Part shown: piece by piece, positions 1 to 6,903 of the stretch | Layout of the letters: each line of letters starts with the position of its first letter | Numbering within the stretch: position 1 is the first letter of the stretch | DNA from: Mycobacterium kyorinense | GTDB lineage: Bacteria; Actinomycetota; Actinomycetes; Mycobacteriales; Mycobacteriaceae | Direction: 5' to 3' | Length of the DNA stretch: 32,036 nt | Assembly (NCBI RefSeq): GCF_002101735.1 | Contig: NZ_LQPE01000115.1 | Location: forward strand, 1 to 32,036 | Program-made: the position numbers and the translations under genes | Notes under the pieces: model-generated | Seen by the model: only the letters and a program-made list of their open reading frames with translations | What the model was told of the DNA's origin: nothing | The model's database searches: none

Positions 1-712
1 GCTTCGCCGCAGCGGAGACCGCCGGCGCAAGCGCCGACGACGCACGCCGGCCTCCGGCCGGCTACCCCCGTTGCGGGGTCAATTATGTTGTGCGCGTTGT
101 CTTTTCGATGTGGTGGATGGTTGCGGTCTCGGCTTCGCCGTGACCGGGTTACGTGGCTGTGTGTTGTTGTGTTGCTTGGGGTTTTGTGCGACCCATTCTT
201 CGGCTTCGCCTCCTTGTCGAATATCGTTGCGTTATCGGTTGTTTCATGCCAGCTCGCGGCTTCGCCGCTTACTCCATTTGTATCCCACTGCTTTTCGTAC
301 TATCACCCCATTTCGACTATGGCGCAAGGTCTTTCCTCCTTTCCGGCGCGGCAGTACGGGACAGCTGACGCTTGCCCCTCATACTTTCAATGCTTGCCTT
401 CGCTCCCCTACCCCCGTCCTTTGCCGCCACCGGCCCCGCTCGCTTGGTATGAGGGGCACAATCCCCATGCTTTCGCGGCCTGTGCCCCCCGCGCCTCGAG
501 CTCACCGGGCCGCCAGCCAGCCCAGGCGACCCCTACGACAACCCCGCCGCCCACCGGCCCCACCACAACCCACGCTCAGCGCGGCCGCAACCAAGCGCCG
601 GGGCGCGCTCACGCTACACACCCCGTCGCAGGTTCGACTCCTGCGACGGGGTCACTGCGACGGGCACGCCTCCACCAATCCCGTTGGGCCACAAAGTGAT
701 TGGAGTGCAACA
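1..712. other. Gene-free spacer with short inverted repeats
   Basis: I find no convincing gene here. The open frames have atypical composition and lack usable ribosome sites. The first 80 bases hold several small inverted repeats (GGCGC-AA-GCGCC; CCCC-GTTG-CGGGG). The string GGCTTCGCC occurs three times, near 131, 201 and 260, the last inside GCGGC-TTC-GCCGC. Positions 373-396 are almost identical to 1472-1495 (one mismatch), and flanking pieces such as CCTGCGACGGGG and CCTCGAGCTC are also shared with that second spacer, in a different order. The two spacers therefore look like mosaic copies of one ancestral region. Confidence 0.6.
621..651 (+). other. tRNA-like acceptor/T-arm minihelix hairpin
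   Basis: A perfect 12-bp stem with a 7-base loop TTCGACT. The inner five pairs (GCAGG/CCTGC) with that loop match a tRNA T-arm, and the outer seven pairs (CCCCGTC/GACGGGG) have the length of an acceptor stem. No D-arm or anticodon arm is present, so this is not a tRNA gene. It may be a tRNA-derived relic, an integration-site remnant, or a terminator or leader hairpin 61 bp before the gene at 713. Confidence 0.5.
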
Positions 713-910
713 ATGAAACAAATTGACGTCACCATTCGGACAACCGAGATCAACACTTACCGCGTCGAGGTTGACGATGACTTTGACGTCGAGAGCGCAT
801 GGGAACTCGAAGGTATCGAAGAATGGCCGCAGGTCGACAGCGATGTTAAGGACTGGTCGGTAATCGGTGCCGAAGAGGTCAAAACATCAGCGCCGAACCC
901 GCGTAACTAG
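713..910 (+). CDS. Small acidic hypothetical protein (65 aa)
   Basis: Starts at ATG 713 with GGAG about seven bases upstream; the same frame upstream of this ATG has poor composition and is not coding. The product begins MKQIDVTIRTTEINTYRVEV, predicted beta strands, followed by an acidic segment rich in Asp, Glu and Trp. No known domain is recognised. It is the first of several small plus-strand genes at the left of the window. Acidic DNA-mimic-type small proteins are common on phages and plasmids, but nothing here proves such a role. Confidence 0.65.
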   Translation: MKQIDVTIRTTEINTYRVEVDDDFDVESAWELEGIEEWPQVDSDVKDWSVIGAEEVKTSAPNPRN

Positions 911-994
911 GCACACAGGGAGGTCGAAACCTCCGGGCGCACATCAGGATCAGCCGCGAGTTCGCCCGCCGAGATACAGCGGGCCAGCCCACGT

Positions 995-1417
995 TCATGC
1001 CTGTGCAGCCGAACCCGCGGACGACGCTGCAGCGCGAATCAGCTCGGCGACCTTCGCTGCGCCGAAGCAGCGGATTTTGGTCACCTGGTCACCGGTGCGG
1101 ATGGCGATGATCTTGGTGACGAAGCCTGGTAGCAGTTCGACCGAATCGATCGAGCGGAGGTCGATGATGATGTCCAGCTGTCCCGATTGGATCGAGCGGT
1201 TGAGGGCGTTGGCGTGGAACTGAACATCGGTAGTTGTAACGGTGACCCGGCCACCGACCCACAGTCCACCGTAGCGGCGGCGGTAACGGCCCAGGACTCG
1301 TCCAGCGGCCGACGTCATCGGTACGCCGACGTCGACGTTAGCGATCAGCGCGTTGGCAACACGGGAGATGATCACCGTCACCGATTGCCTACCATCATCA
1401 TTTCGTCTCACTTTCAC
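995..1417 (-). CDS. GRAM/PH-like domain protein
   Basis: About 140 residues. After roughly 30 N-terminal residues the protein shows the alternating strand pattern of a GRAM/PH-like domain: a GLWVGGRVTVTTTDVQFHAN strand pair, a basic Arg-rich approach (GRYRRRYGG), an IIIDLRSIDSVELL strand and a C-terminal helix (AAKVAELIRAA). Such domains bind membranes or lipids, and small stand-alone versions are common in actinobacteria. The start is uncertain: the first in-frame start is GTG 1417 without a good ribosome site; a GTG about 36 bases in, after GGTAGG, is an alternative. The spacer upstream carries GAAAGTATGAGGGG, similar to the -10 region of the modules at 12.7 and 15.4 kb. Confidence 0.6.
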   Translation of the reverse strand: MKVRRNDDGRQSVTVIISRVANALIANVDVGVPMTSAAGRVLGRYRRRYGGLWVGGRVTVTTTDVQFHANALNRSIQSGQLDIIIDLRSIDSVELLPGFVTKIIAIRTGDQVTKIRCFGAAKVAELIRAAASSAGSAAQA

Positions 1418-1905
1418 TTGGACCCGTAGGTGGCGCCCGGTGTGCGCCGGCCTCGCCGCTTACGGGCCTTCTGCCCCTCATACTTTCAACGCTTGGCCAG
1501 GTCTACCCTCCCCCACCCATTTGCCCCAAGCGTGCCCGCTCGCTCGGTCTGAGGGAACACAATCACCGCGATCGGCCGACTGGCCGGCAACCGATATTGA
1601 TCCGGGCGCGTGTGCTCAACTCGGTGTACCTCTCAGCCAACACCTGAGACCTGCGACGGGGCGCACGCACCGGCATCATGCGCCTCGAGCTCGCCGGACC
1701 GACAGGCCGGCCCTGCCTCTTCCACGCCCCGCGCGCACCAGCGCTGCCGTAGGCCCCCCGCGTGTGTCGCTCCACTATTCAGCACGTGCCGGGATGCCAC
1801 CCTTTACACCAGGGCCACAGCGCGCTACCGGCCGATGATGCGCCCTGCTGACCCGCCGGCGGCCTTAGCAGTCGAGGGTAACCATACATTTGCGAGGGGG
1901 AAACA
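1418..1905. other. Spacer sharing fragments with 254-660
   Basis: No intact gene seen. Positions 1472-1495 repeat 373-396, and a following stretch to about 1553 (ending CTCGGTCTGAGGG) resembles 408-455. CCTGCGACGGGG near 1651, half of the 621-651 hairpin, occurs here without its partner. A relic of a gene C-terminus lies at about 1710-1757 (separate entry). Confidence 0.5.
1710..1757 (-). pseudogene. Relic of the C-terminus of the 3461-4165 gene family
   Basis: The minus strand reads GAYGSAGARGAWKRQGR, matching the C-terminus of the gene at 3461 (GAYATADARDAWKKQRP). At the DNA level about 39 of 48 bases agree. Nothing upstream on the minus strand restores the rest of that protein, so this looks like the tail of a deleted paralog. 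Confidence 0.5.
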
Positions 1906-2220
1906 TTGAGAGTCGAACTGTTCCACGACCGCAGCCCCGACTACGAATGCGGCATGCAACTGTTCATCGACGGCGCCCAGGTCACGTTCACCGAATACAG
2001 CATCGACCCCGGCGCCGGCCATTACTGGCACGACTGGATCGCCTCCCGCGCCTACGACATCGTCCACGCCAGTCCCGCAGTAGCCGCGCTCATCCGCCAG
2101 GAAGCGTTACTCGACAGCCCCTACATCGACGGCATGCCCCACGACATGACTCAACGCGAGCGAGACCTCGCCGACGCCATCGAACATCAGCGCGCACAGA
2201 TCTGCCCGCGAGTTCGATAA
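1906..2220 (+). CDS. Hypothetical protein with DWI/ASPA/YID domain (104 aa)
   Basis: Starts at TTG 1906, five bases after a strong purine run GAGGGGG. The product has a YSIDPGAGHYWHDWI core, then ASPAVAALI and a DSPYIDGMP tail. The same order of motifs (YxIDAGRG, DWIDARD, ASPAAAARI, DQYIDDAPDG) forms the C-terminal part of the minus-strand gene at 11755, so the two share a paralogous domain. No function is known to me. The conserved aromatic and acidic pattern suggests a small folded binding domain. Followed 60 bp later by the gene at 2281. Confidence 0.75.
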   Translation: MRVELFHDRSPDYECGMQLFIDGAQVTFTEYSIDPGAGHYWHDWIASRAYDIVHASPAVAALIRQEALLDSPYIDGMPHDMTQRERDLADAIEHQRAQICPRVR

Positions 2221-2280
2221 GCACCCACAATGGCCTGTTACGGGCCGGGCCGGACAACACACGGGCGGAGGTAAAACCAA

Positions 2281-2514
2281 ATGAGAGCTGACGAGGTTGC
2301 CTGCGATGACGTGGTCGTGGACTGCGAGGGTGCGGTCTGGGTGCACGAGCACGACCGTCGCGGCTGGCGATACTTCGCCGTCACAGGCGAAGCGCAGCCC
2401 GCGCTGAGTTTCGATGAGTTCACCACATTGCCCGCCAACTACGAGCCATACACAGTGCTCGACGCAGCGGCATCACACGCTATTCGGCGCTCACTGAGCC
2501 ACTTGGACGACTAA
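2281..2514 (+). CDS. Hypothetical protein (77 aa)
   Basis: ATG 2281 is preceded by GGAGG at about 2269-2273, an optimal ribosome site. The product is acidic with a VWVHEHDRRGWRYFAVTGEA strand-rich centre and a C-terminal helix. No known family recognised. It lies between 1906 and the short frame at 2529, all in one orientation, so it is probably in the same transcript. Confidence 0.75.
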   Translation: MRADEVACDDVVVDCEGAVWVHEHDRRGWRYFAVTGEAQPALSFDEFTTLPANYEPYTVLDAAASHAIRRSLSHLDD

Positions 2515-2528
2515 GAGGTGGACCGTAA

Positions 2529-2669
2529 TTGATTGTGGGTCTTGAGATTCCAGAGTCCGGCAATGATTACCGGGCTGTGGTTGATAGCCGGTCCGCGCCG
2601 TCTGCATTGCCGCAGGATCTTGCGCCACCCTCATCGCCGGCAACGGCGACCGCTGCTAAACCGCGCTAG
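2529..2669 (+). CDS. Possible small protein, TTG start (46 aa)
   Basis: A short frame starting at TTG 2529, seven bases after AAGAGGTGG, which overlaps the stop of the preceding gene. It reads LIVGLEIPESGNDYRAVV and ends in a Pro/Ala/Ser-rich tail. Context (good ribosome site, tight spacing, same strand) supports translation; composition of the tail does not help. Could equally be a non-coding spacer. Confidence 0.4.
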   Translation: MIVGLEIPESGNDYRAVVDSRSAPSALPQDLAPPSSPATATAAKPR

Positions 2670-2704
2670 GCACAACAGAAGACGAAACAAGGAACAAAGC
2701 AACA

Positions 2705-2998
2705 ATGACGACACAGCAAGCCACTGCCCAACAGGCCGAACAGGTAGCCGACGCGCTCATGGAGGCATTCAACGCGCGGCGGTTCGGATTCGAGCGGCCC
2801 ACGGTCAAAGTTGACGATTGGGAACAGGGCCGCACCGTGTTGATCTGGACCGACGGACCCTACGGCTGGAGCTATACCTTCCCATTCGGCGGTTATGTCG
2901 GCAACTACAACGTCCCGAGCGTCCAACTGCCCGCCGGCGTATGGACCGAAGCTTACAACGACTCCGTCATGTCGGTGTGGTACGACGACGACCGGTGA
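2705..2998 (+). CDS. Hypothetical protein (97 aa)
   Basis: ATG 2705 with AAGGAAC about 13 bases upstream, a modest ribosome site. Residues 1-30 form a Gln/Ala-rich helix; the rest is aromatic and strand-rich (WTDGPYGWSYTFPFGGYVG, VWTEAYNDSVMSVWYDDD). The acidic, Trp/Tyr-rich single-domain form is typical of small phage or plasmid proteins of unknown function. No family recognised. Confidence 0.72.
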   Translation: MTTQQATAQQAEQVADALMEAFNARRFGFERPTVKVDDWEQGRTVLIWTDGPYGWSYTFPFGGYVGNYNVPSVQLPAGVWTEAYNDSVMSVWYDDDR

Positions 2999-3162
2999 AC
3001 CGCAAGCAAATCCACGACGCGGCCATGTAGTGCGTGAAGCGACCTGATGGGGCAGATACGCAAAACTCGTCAGCGTCACCGGTCGCCGCGCGCCACCCCA
3101 GTCGCTCCCAACCGGGCGACCGCTGTCACCAAAACAATCACAACAGGACAGGACACCAAATC

Positions 3163-3318
3163 ATGGCACAAACCGACCCCAGCCGTGTCATCGAATTCCT
3201 ACACGCCTACGGGCAAGCAAAATTCGGCGACGAATGGTGGCCTGGAACCGCCGACGCACACATGACCGAAGCCGAACTAGCCCAATTCGACGACGTCTGG
3301 CCACATCTCAAAGCCTGA
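3163..3318 (+). CDS. Small hypothetical protein (51 aa)
   Basis: ATG 3163 preceded by AGGACA about ten bases upstream (weak). The product is a helical acidic peptide with FGDEWWPGTADAHMTEAELA and no recognised domain. It ends 143 bp before the stop of the converging gene at 3461. The 160 bp between 2998 and 3163 show no other gene. Confidence 0.55.
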   Translation: MAQTDPSRVIEFLHAYGQAKFGDEWWPGTADAHMTEAELAQFDDVWPHLKA

Positions 3319-3460
3319 CGCCGCCTGCTTATCGTGTACTGCGGCGATTGCTCGCGTTGTGGTGGGCAGGCTCGGGGCCGGACGAGGATCGGGAAACCAC
3401 GCCGTCCGGCCCCGGGGAGGCTGGCGGATGAGCGCTACGGCCTCCAGGGGGGCCACGAGA

Positions 3461-4165
3461 TCAGGTCGGGCGCTGCTTCTTCCACGCATCGCGCGCATCA
3501 GCGGTGGCATAGGCACCCGGGCAGCCCTGGATACGAGGCCGATCCACGGTTCCAACTTCATTGGCGCTCACTACATCGCCGTGCCAGTCCCCACCGCATA
3601 GTTCGCAGCGCGGCTGACCGACGTTGTGGTCGTAGCCCGACGGCTCACGCTCCAACTGGACGCTCACCAAAGCGTCGATGGCATCGATCACGCCATCCTC
3701 CGGATTGCCCGCAGGCTGGCCCGGGGGATCGATGGAATCTGCCAAAACCTGCACTAAGCCCGCGACACTGGTCGGTGCAGCAGCCTCGGGATGATTCAAC
3801 CCGTTGAGTGCACCGAGGGTATTCGGGGCAAACCTGCCGCTGTCACGACGGTAATCGACCACGTTGAGCCGGTTACCGGATGGCCGAAACGCAACCGACC
3901 CCACGCACTCCCCCCGCTCATCGTAAGCGTGAATCGCAGTCTCGGAGCACAGGCCGAAAGGACCGAGCACCCGCAGCCGGTACTGCGGAAAATGCGGACG
4001 CAGCAGCGCCGCAACCTGCTCAACCATCACCGTCGGCGCCAGGTGCTTGTAGCAGCGCTCAATGCTGCGCTCAGCCACCTCACGCCGCCGGCGGGCCCGC
4101 TGCAATCGCTGCTCCCACTTGTCGTATTCGGCGTAAATCTCCGCCAGACTGGCCAGCGTTTTCAT
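3461..4165 (-). CDS. Coiled-coil plus zinc-binding hypothetical protein (234 aa)
   Basis: The N-terminal 45 residues are a charged helix (YDKWEQRLQRARRRREVAE) likely to form a coiled coil. The middle is mixed alpha/beta, and the C-terminus carries CELCGGDWHG followed about 20 residues later by GCPGAYATADARDAW, a plausible zinc site (Cys-x2-Cys, His, Cys). I recall similar short Cys/His tails with CPGA/CPGE in mycobacteriophage proteins of unknown function. Start: ATG 4165, ten bases after AAGGGGC of the conserved leader; GTG 4174 would lie only one base from it. Transcribed from module 1 at 4177-4270. A relic of a paralog sits at 1710-1757. Confidence 0.7.
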   Translation of the reverse strand: MKTLASLAEIYAEYDKWEQRLQRARRRREVAERSIERCYKHLAPTVMVEQVAALLRPHFPQYRLRVLGPFGLCSETAIHAYDERGECVGSVAFRPSGNRLNVVDYRRDSGRFAPNTLGALNGLNHPEAAAPTSVAGLVQVLADSIDPPGQPAGNPEDGVIDAIDALVSVQLEREPSGYDHNVGQPRCELCGGDWHGDVVSANEVGTVDRPRIQGCPGAYATADARDAWKKQRPT

Positions 4166-4176
4166 ACCTCTCACCG

Positions 4177-4270
4177 CCCCTTCCCGGGCTCACGCCCCGG
4201 CTACCCGCCGGAGCTCATCGGCGCCGAGCTACGCGCCCGACACATCAGAGGATATCGTCACACACCGACA
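4177..4270 (-). promoter_or_regulatory. Expression module 1: TGTCGG box, -10, start-associated hairpins
   Basis: Read on the minus strand. TGTCGG (4270-4265) lies exactly 10 bp before the -10 hexamer TATCCT (4254-4249). The predicted start is near 4242, giving a leader of about 77 nt. At 4211-4177 come a shortened hairpin (CCGGC, loop GGGTA, GCCGG) and then GCCC-GGGAAG-GGGC, whose loop and 3' arm carry the ribosome site for ATG 4165. This copy has the shortest first stem of the seven. Confidence 0.75.
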
Positions 4271-4544
4271 TCGCCAGGCGACGGGTACTGCGTGCACACT
4301 CACCTCCAAACCAGCCGGCGCGGCCCGAAACGGTTGCGTTACACACGAATTCCCCTGTTCACCATCCAAACCAATCAGCCGACCACCACCCGGCCACCGC
4401 GGGGCACCTGCTCATCAAGTTGCTGACGCGCCAGCGACAGACATCGACGTCGCGCCCATGACTGTCGCCTCGCGGGCCGCGCGGCTTGCCCGTGACACAG
4501 CCGCGCCGGCAGGCGATCACGCGATGACCTATGTGGCCTAAACC
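4271..4544. other. Spacer without a recognised gene
   Basis: About 270 bp between the module-1 promoter and the stop of the membrane-protein gene at 4545. I see no frame with a plausible start and ribosome site on either strand and no clear terminator hairpin. Confidence 0.4.
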
Positions 4545-4934
4545 TCAAACATGGAACGCGATCTCGTAGCCGACTGGGATCATCGCGAGATACGCCGCCA
4601 TCCCGATCGGGATGCCGATCAGCGGCGTCCGGCGGAAACGCGCACATACCGCGGCGCCCACAATGGCCGCGGCTAGGCCGGCGCCCAGACACATCCACGG
4701 AATCATGACGAGCAGGTTCTGACCGGCCGCCGAAAGCGTGCACACCCTGTCGGTGCTGCCGTCATGGCAGTTGTCAGTGGCCATGGCCAGTGGCAACATC
4801 AGCACGACGGCCACCCCGAGACCCACCAGCGCCAAGCCCGCCAGCACACCGACGAACCATGCCCAGTGCGTCCCGTGCCGCCGAGGATTCGGGTCATCGA
4901 CTCTTCCGCGGTGCGGGTTGAGGTAATCGGTCAT
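4545..4934 (-). CDS. Small three-helix membrane protein (129 aa)
   Basis: Begins MTDYLNPHRGRVDDPN at ATG 4934, with GGTGAG five bases upstream; the open frame extends further but the upstream part is not protein-like. After a polar N-terminus come three hydrophobic spans at roughly residues 25-50, 75-102 and 105-125. The first loop contains two Cys (DNCHDGSTDRVC) that could form an extracytoplasmic disulfide. Small integral membrane proteins of this type are common in mycobacteria. Function unknown. Confidence 0.72.
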   Translation of the reverse strand: MTDYLNPHRGRVDDPNPRRHGTHWAWFVGVLAGLALVGLGVAVVLMLPLAMATDNCHDGSTDRVCTLSAAGQNLLVMIPWMCLGAGLAAAIVGAAVCARFRRTPLIGIPIGMAAYLAMIPVGYEIAFHV

Positions 4935-5143
4935 TGCGCTCACCGATAGCATCCACGGCGCCACCGCGTGGGCGATAACGGTGGACAGACACGATCGGAT
5001 TTCTCGCGCCGCACAATCAGCGCGATGGCGCACACACTACGCGGACCGATGCGCTGTCCTCGACTCGTTGGCGGTTGCGGTGCCAGCAGCGCCGGATTCA
5101 GCTCACTGATCATTGTGCAACCCTAAAACCTGGGCGACGGATG

Positions 5144-6202
5144 TCATGGCGGCGTTACGTGGTGCGGAAAGCAGACCGCGGCCACCGCGTTGTCTTCGTC
5201 GACGAGGGCCTGCATGGTGGTTTCAAAGGCCTTCTGCTGATCTCGGTGGTCGGCTGGTGTCGTGGCGTGGGCGTCGCGGGCCTGCACGACTTGTGCGACC
5301 GCTTGATCGGATAGGTCGGCGATGCGGCCCAGGTGCGGCGCGATACGAGGCTCCGACACCCGTTTGGCGTAGTCGCGCAGTTGTTGTGACCAGTCCCGAT
5401 AGGTCCCGATGTCTGGCTCGCTTCGGGTGATGTTCTGCGGATCCGCCAGCTGCCTTTTGTCGTAGATCAGTTTCACCGCAGCATGCACGACGCGGCAATC
5501 TGGGCTTGTTCGATCCACGATATGGATCAGCGTCATCAACACGATCACCGGGATCGCGACCGCCGCCACGAGCTGCCAGTACCGGCGCGCCGGCACTGCG
5601 ATCGCCCTCTCGTGATCGTAAGGCGAAGCAATCGCCGCCGAGTCGGCAGCGGCGCGCAGTACCTCGAGGTTCTCCCGTGTGCGCTGCCGGCGGCGCGCCC
5701 TAGTCATCGACTGAATCACCGATAGGAAGGCGACACCGATGAGCATTCCACCCAGGAGGGGAACAGATGCGAGGAACTCGACCACCGCGGCCACGATGAC
5801 CGCAACCGGTATCCACCACTGAGCCGCACGCTGCGCGCGGGATGTCCCCCGTTGGTAGGCCTGCGCCAGGGTGCCAGTCCGGATGGCTGCAGCCAGTATG
5901 TCCGGATCGGCGGGCACCACACCGGTGCGCAACGCCTCGAGCGCTGCCAGGCTCTTCTTGCGGTCAAGTCCTTGCAGCGCATCGAGATAGCGCTGGCGGA
6001 TCGGCCGCTGGATATATGTGGTGGCCCCGGAGGTGATCGCGCACAACGCGATAACGGCCAGCCCGGCCCACAACCACCCGATCTGGTACACGAACATCGG
6101 AAATATCCAGAAGACGACGGCACCGACAAGGACCGCCGATGCCGCAGTGCGCACTGGCCAGCGCACCCACAGCGGCGACAGAAAAAGCCGATCGGAGATC
6201 AC
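5144..6202 (-). CDS. Multi-pass membrane protein with C-terminal soluble domain (352 aa)
   Basis: Last gene of the NAD operon: its GTG start at 6202 overlaps the stop of the NrtR-like gene by four bases, so translation is probably coupled. Hydrophobic segments lie at about residues 15-35, 40-60, 128-165 and 213-230, with a basic/helical cytoplasmic stretch between (QRPIRQRYLDALQGLDRKKS). The last 120 residues are hydrophilic and helical with two Cys (TSPDCRVVH and AAVCFPHH), compatible with an exported domain closed by a disulfide. No family recognised. Co-translation with NAD+ genes is suggestive of a linked role (transport, sensing or superinfection effect), which is inference only. Confidence 0.75.
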   Translation of the reverse strand: MISDRLFLSPLWVRWPVRTAASAVLVGAVVFWIFPMFVYQIGWLWAGLAVIALCAITSGATTYIQRPIRQRYLDALQGLDRKKSLAALEALRTGVVPADPDILAAAIRTGTLAQAYQRGTSRAQRAAQWWIPVAVIVAAVVEFLASVPLLGGMLIGVAFLSVIQSMTRARRRQRTRENLEVLRAAADSAAIASPYDHERAIAVPARRYWQLVAAVAIPVIVLMTLIHIVDRTSPDCRVVHAAVKLIYDKRQLADPQNITRSEPDIGTYRDWSQQLRDYAKRVSEPRIAPHLGRIADLSDQAVAQVVQARDAHATTPADHRDQQKAFETTMQALVDEDNAVAAVCFPHHVTPP

Positions 6203-6903
6203 GCGCGGGCCGTGGCTCTGGCGGCGCGGCGCGTCTTGGTTTTGCTTTTCGTGAAGACGAGAGCTGGTCTGCCAGGACCGGTTTCGCGTTTGCGGCTGTG
6301 GTCCGGGTCCACCTCATACATGCCGCAACGGCGGAGCCGCGAGCCGATCGTGCTCTCGCTGGCGCTCGGGTCGCACCCCCGGGCGAGCGCCATGACGTCG
6401 GTGAAGGTGGTGGCCTCCCCGAGTAGTGCGTAGGTCAGGGCGGGGTCGGTGAACAGCCCGGTGCTGATCTTGGCCAGCGCCGTGCGGACCATCGCGGAAT
6501 GCCCGAAGGGCATGTCGTTGGGAATGTCCTCGATGGGCACGGTGCCCGGGGTGCCGGCGGGGATCCGGACTCCGACGACGATGGAGACGGTGTGCCCCCG
6601 TTCGTCACGACCGGGATCACTGACCACATCGAGGACGGCTACACCGCCGACAACCTCGACGCCGGCCTTTTCTCGCATGATGCGTCGCGCGGCCTGTTCG
6701 ACCGTCTCCTGGTTCCAGGCGGCCAGCAGCCCTCCGGGAAGTGTGGTCGCACCCCGGTGGGGCTGGGTTTTGCGGGTGATGAGCGCGATCCACGCGGTGT
6801 CGACGTCTTGGGTCAGTGCCACCACGTCCACCGATAGCCAGGTCCCGTGGATGGAGTGCTCCCCGTCTTTGTAGGCGAGGTTGGTTTCCCGTAGCGATGT
6901 CAT
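6199..6903 (-). CDS. NrtR-like regulator: degenerate Nudix domain plus winged helix
   Basis: 234 residues. Residues 20-150 match a Nudix fold (WLSVDVVALT, LPGGLL, and RRIMREKAGVE at 73-83). The Nudix box is degenerate: the Glu after the conserved Arg is Ile75 and one metal-binding Glu is Lys79, so hydrolysis is unlikely. Residues 160-220 fit a winged-helix DNA-binding domain (ATTFTDVMALARG, TIGSRLRRCGMYE, GRPALVF). This layout is that of NrtR, the repressor of NAD metabolism that senses ADP-ribose or related metabolites. ATG 6903 overlaps the stop of the upstream gene (TGATG) and sits four bases after AAGGAGG. It probably controls its own operon; no operator palindrome could be assigned with confidence. 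Confidence 0.8.
   Translation of the reverse strand: MTSLRETNLAYKDGEHSIHGTWLSVDVVALTQDVDTAWIALITRKTQPHRGATTLPGGLLAAWNQETVEQAARRIMREKAGVEVVGGVAVLDVVSDPGRDERGHTVSIVVGVRIPAGTPGTVPIEDIPNDMPFGHSAMVRTALAKISTGLFTDPALTYALLGEATTFTDVMALARGCDPSASESTIGSRLRRCGMYEVDPDHSRKRETGPGRPALVFTKSKTKTRRAARATARA

Noticed and set aside
621..651. A tRNA gene
   Set aside because: No anticodon or D-arm can be folded; the acceptor-like strands flank the T-arm directly.
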